A stretch of 24,398 bases of DNA from positions 1 through 24,398 of the forward strand of contig SFJN01000045.1 in assembly GCA_004555055.1 (NCBI GenBank), given 5' to 3'. The stretch's first letter is position 1. Every line of letters begins with the position of its first letter. Positions 23,149 through 24,398 of this stretch are shown piece by piece. Under the pieces are notes generated by a model. It did no database searches, had not been told where the DNA came from, and saw nothing but the letters and a program-made list of their open reading frames with translations. The DNA comes from Bacteroidales bacterium. GTDB taxonomy: Bacteria > Bacteroidota > Bacteroidia > Bacteroidales > Bacteroidaceae. A program made the translations under genes and the position numbers.

Positions 23149-23180
23149 CAAAATTACGACTTTTTCCGGTTTACTACAAG
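23149..23180 (-). promoter_or_regulatory. Candidate promoter of the ribosomal cluster
   Basis: On the minus strand CTTG (23180-23177) is followed by 20 bases and TAATTTTG (23156-23149). The second box matches TAnnTTTG fully, and the first matches TTTG at three of four bases. Transcription would start near 23143. No better pair is seen upstream of rplC. The inverted repeat GGTGTGC (23143-23149) / GCACACC (23067-23073) begins within the -7 box. Confidence 0.55.
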
Positions 23181-23358
23181 TAAAACCTCCGTGAAACAAA
23201 AGAATTACAATGATTTTCCACGTTTTTTTTATTTTACATCCCCTTTTGCCATGCCAATACGTCAGACAAGGGCTATCGGCTTTGTTCCCAACGTTTTATA
23301 GGCACTGCAAGACATCCGCGCTTTTTGTCCTCCCGGCTTTTCATTCAGTGCCGCCAAT

Positions 23359-23393
23359 CCTCCGCCAATCCCCACGGAAGGGGGTGCCGGAGG
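23359..23393. repeat. GC-rich hairpin in intergenic DNA
   Basis: CCTCCG-C-CA-A-TCCCC pairs with GGGG-G-TG-C-CGGAGG, giving 12 pairs (one of them G-T) with two mismatches and a short loop. It is not followed by a T-run on either strand, so it does not look like an intrinsic terminator. It may be a structural repeat. Confidence 0.45.
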
Positions 23394-23771
23394 GAGGAAA
23401 TACCCTTCGGAATGGGGTTCACGGAAATATGAAAAAACAATTATTTTTAGGTAAATATCGCATTTTGTTATTTGCACTTAACAAAACGTTTGCAAACTCG
23501 TCACCCTGCACCATACCGTATCCGGAGAGCATTCCATTATTTTCTCCGTTCCGGAAAAAGCGACAGAAGAGCAAGAAAAAGCACTGTTGCACAATGGTAA
23601 AAGGGCGCTGTAATCAGACATATAGGACACCTTATTATATAAATATTGAGTGAGGCGTCATGCAGCCCCGTCCTTAAAAGGTCTGAAACACCGGAATTTC
23701 AAGATTATGCGATGATAAAAAAAACAGTCGAGACGGTTTTGCGTTCCGAAGCACTACCCTTCCCGTTCCCG

Positions 23772-23896
23772 AAAAAAGTTTTTCGAAAATCTCCTACATT
23801 TCCTACACCCATGCCCCAAACACGTAGTATTTACTGCTGATTTCGGGTGTAGGATAAGGTGTAGGATGTAGGTGTAGGATGTAGGATTGGTGTAGG
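23772..23896 (+). repeat. Dispersed repeat, copy B
   Basis: AAAAAAGTTTTTCG (23772-23785), four variable bases, and TCTCCTACATTTCCTACACC (23790-23809) are identical to copy A at 6137-6174. The spacer is related (TTTACTG, then TCGGGTG). The right part has GGTGTAGGAT at 23846, 23858 and 23871, GTAGGAT at 23881, and a final GGTGTAGG. The orientation is the same as copy A. Confidence 0.75.
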
Positions 23897-24065
23897 TTTT
23901 GGGGCCGTAATTCCGCTTTTCCTTGCATTTTGCTCATGCATGGTGACGCGAACCATACGGAAAACGCCTTCTTTCACATCATATTTTCACGACGACTTGG
24001 ACAACTTTGACAACACAAACCACTTCTCTGCCTCGTACACCAGCGTTTTCATATACCCCGCAGGG

Positions 24066-24292
24066 AACGCCGCTGTTGGAAGAACACGCCCCAAAGGTTG
24101 TTTATATCAGTTCTAATCAGTAAAATCCGTATTCATTTTCGCCCGAGGACCATGCTTTAGGAATCCGGATTAATCTGATTCTTTCAGATTTTACCCTACG
24201 GACGAAATAAACGCCGTTGGACATGTACGCCCCAAAGGGGCAAGAGGAACCTAGCCCAGGGCAAAGCGAGTGAAACGAGCGACACCCTGGGT
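24066..24292. repeat. Second intergenic repeat cluster: duplicated ACGCCCCAAAGG and hairpins
   Basis: The unit AACGCCG...TTGGA...ACGCCCCAAAGG occurs twice (ending 24097 and 24238). Three hairpins follow or lie between: AATCTGA-TTCTT-TCAGATT (24172-24190), GCCCC-AAA-GGGGC (24229-24241), and CCCAGGG...CCCTGGG (24255-24291) with a mirror-like GCGAG/GAGCG interior. This looks like a dispersed palindromic intergenic element, not a gene. Confidence 0.5.
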
Positions 24293-24330
24293 ATCCGGGC
24301 CACCCACATACCCTGCGCCCTGAACCGAAG

Positions 24331-24389
24331 GTCGCCGGCCGAAGGGAAAGGCAACGGGGCAACACGTCGCCGGCCGAAGGGAAAGGCAA
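24331..24389. repeat. 24-bp perfect direct repeat, 35-bp period
   Basis: GTCGCCGGCCGAAGGGAAAG plus GCAA occurs at 24331-24354 and again at 24366-24389, separated by 11 bp. The array may continue past the window edge. It contains the palindrome GCCGGC. Confidence 0.8.
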
Positions 24390-24398
24390 AGTGGCAGC

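Larger units (their letters stand above)
23181..24398. other. 1.2-kb stretch without a convincing gene
   Basis: I see no gene I would defend on either strand. The stretch holds a strong hairpin (23359-23393), copy B of the dispersed repeat (23772-23896), and a cluster of hairpins and direct repeats (24066-24389). Reading frames present (for example plus 23210-23653 and minus 24117-24389) have atypical composition and overlap the repeats. No tRNA or rRNA is visible. The rpsJ, fusA, rpsG and rpsL genes expected here in many Bacteroidetes are absent. Confidence 0.6.

Noticed and set aside
23210..23653. A 147-codon plus-strand ORF in the gene-free stretch
   Set aside because: It has no recognisable motif, spans a strong hairpin and has mixed composition. 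No promoter of the phylum's type was seen before it.
23845..23896. Possible CRISPR array from the repeated GGTGTAGGAT units
   Set aside because: Units are about 10 bp with spacers of 2-4 bp, no cas genes are present, and copy A repeats the same layout with different spacing.
24172..24194. AATCTGA-TTCTT-TCAGATT followed by TTTTA as an intrinsic terminator
   Set aside because: The stem is A/T-rich with only two G-C pairs and no gene ends nearby.
24117..24389. A 90-codon minus-strand ORF
   Set aside because: It is made mostly of hairpins and the 24-bp direct repeat; the protein is rich in Cys, Gly, Ser and Pro without a fold signature. Best explained as a repeat-derived frame.

Overview
This window is chromosomal DNA from a member of the Bacteroidetes, most likely the Bacteroidales and plausibly a Prevotella-like species. 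Four things support this. The order secY-map-infA-rpmJ-rpsM-rpsK-rpsD-rpoA-rplQ, with map directly after secY and no adk, is typical of the phylum. Start codons follow A/T-rich leaders without Shine-Dalgarno motifs. The promoter in front of the transposase is a perfect Bacteroidetes type (TTTG-N19-TAATTTTG). The two large surface proteins belong to a Bacteroidetes outer-membrane beta-barrel family. The genus is inference only.

Layout. (1) 28-6044, plus strand: the end of an outer-membrane operon. It holds an intact 981-residue beta-barrel protein, a paralog of it broken by one missing base near 4314, and a 41-codon stub that overlaps the paralog's stop (ATGA) and starts with a signal-peptide-like sequence. 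(2) 6045-6339: an intergenic stretch with copy A of a dispersed repeat built from CCTACACC/GGTGTAGG units. (3) 6340-7747: a complete IS256-family insertion sequence with imperfect terminal inverted repeats, an 8-bp target duplication (7/8 identical), an intact DDE transposase, its own promoter and an internal hairpin terminator on the other strand. (4) 7814-22962, minus strand: one long ribosomal protein cluster read from rplC to rplQ, with secY, map, infA and rpoA inside it, ending at a clear intrinsic terminator. (5) 22963-23180: a leader of about 180 nt and a candidate promoter for the cluster. (6) 23181-24398: about 1.2 kb without a convincing gene, holding a strong hairpin, copy B of the dispersed repeat and a second family of hairpins and direct repeats.

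How the genes work together. The minus-strand cluster makes ribosomal proteins of both subunits, the SecY membrane channel, methionine aminopeptidase, initiation factor IF1 and the RNA polymerase alpha subunit, so it couples ribosome assembly, nascent-chain processing and export, and transcription. The plus-strand operon converges on it, and the IS has landed between the two. The most unusual points are the absence of rpsJ (S10) in front of rplC, a structured leader in its place, a 205-nt gap between rpmC and rpsQ that holds what looks like a small acidic ORF broken in a dinucleotide run, the pair of dispersed repeats lying outside the two ends of the cluster, and the single-base lesion in the second beta-barrel gene.
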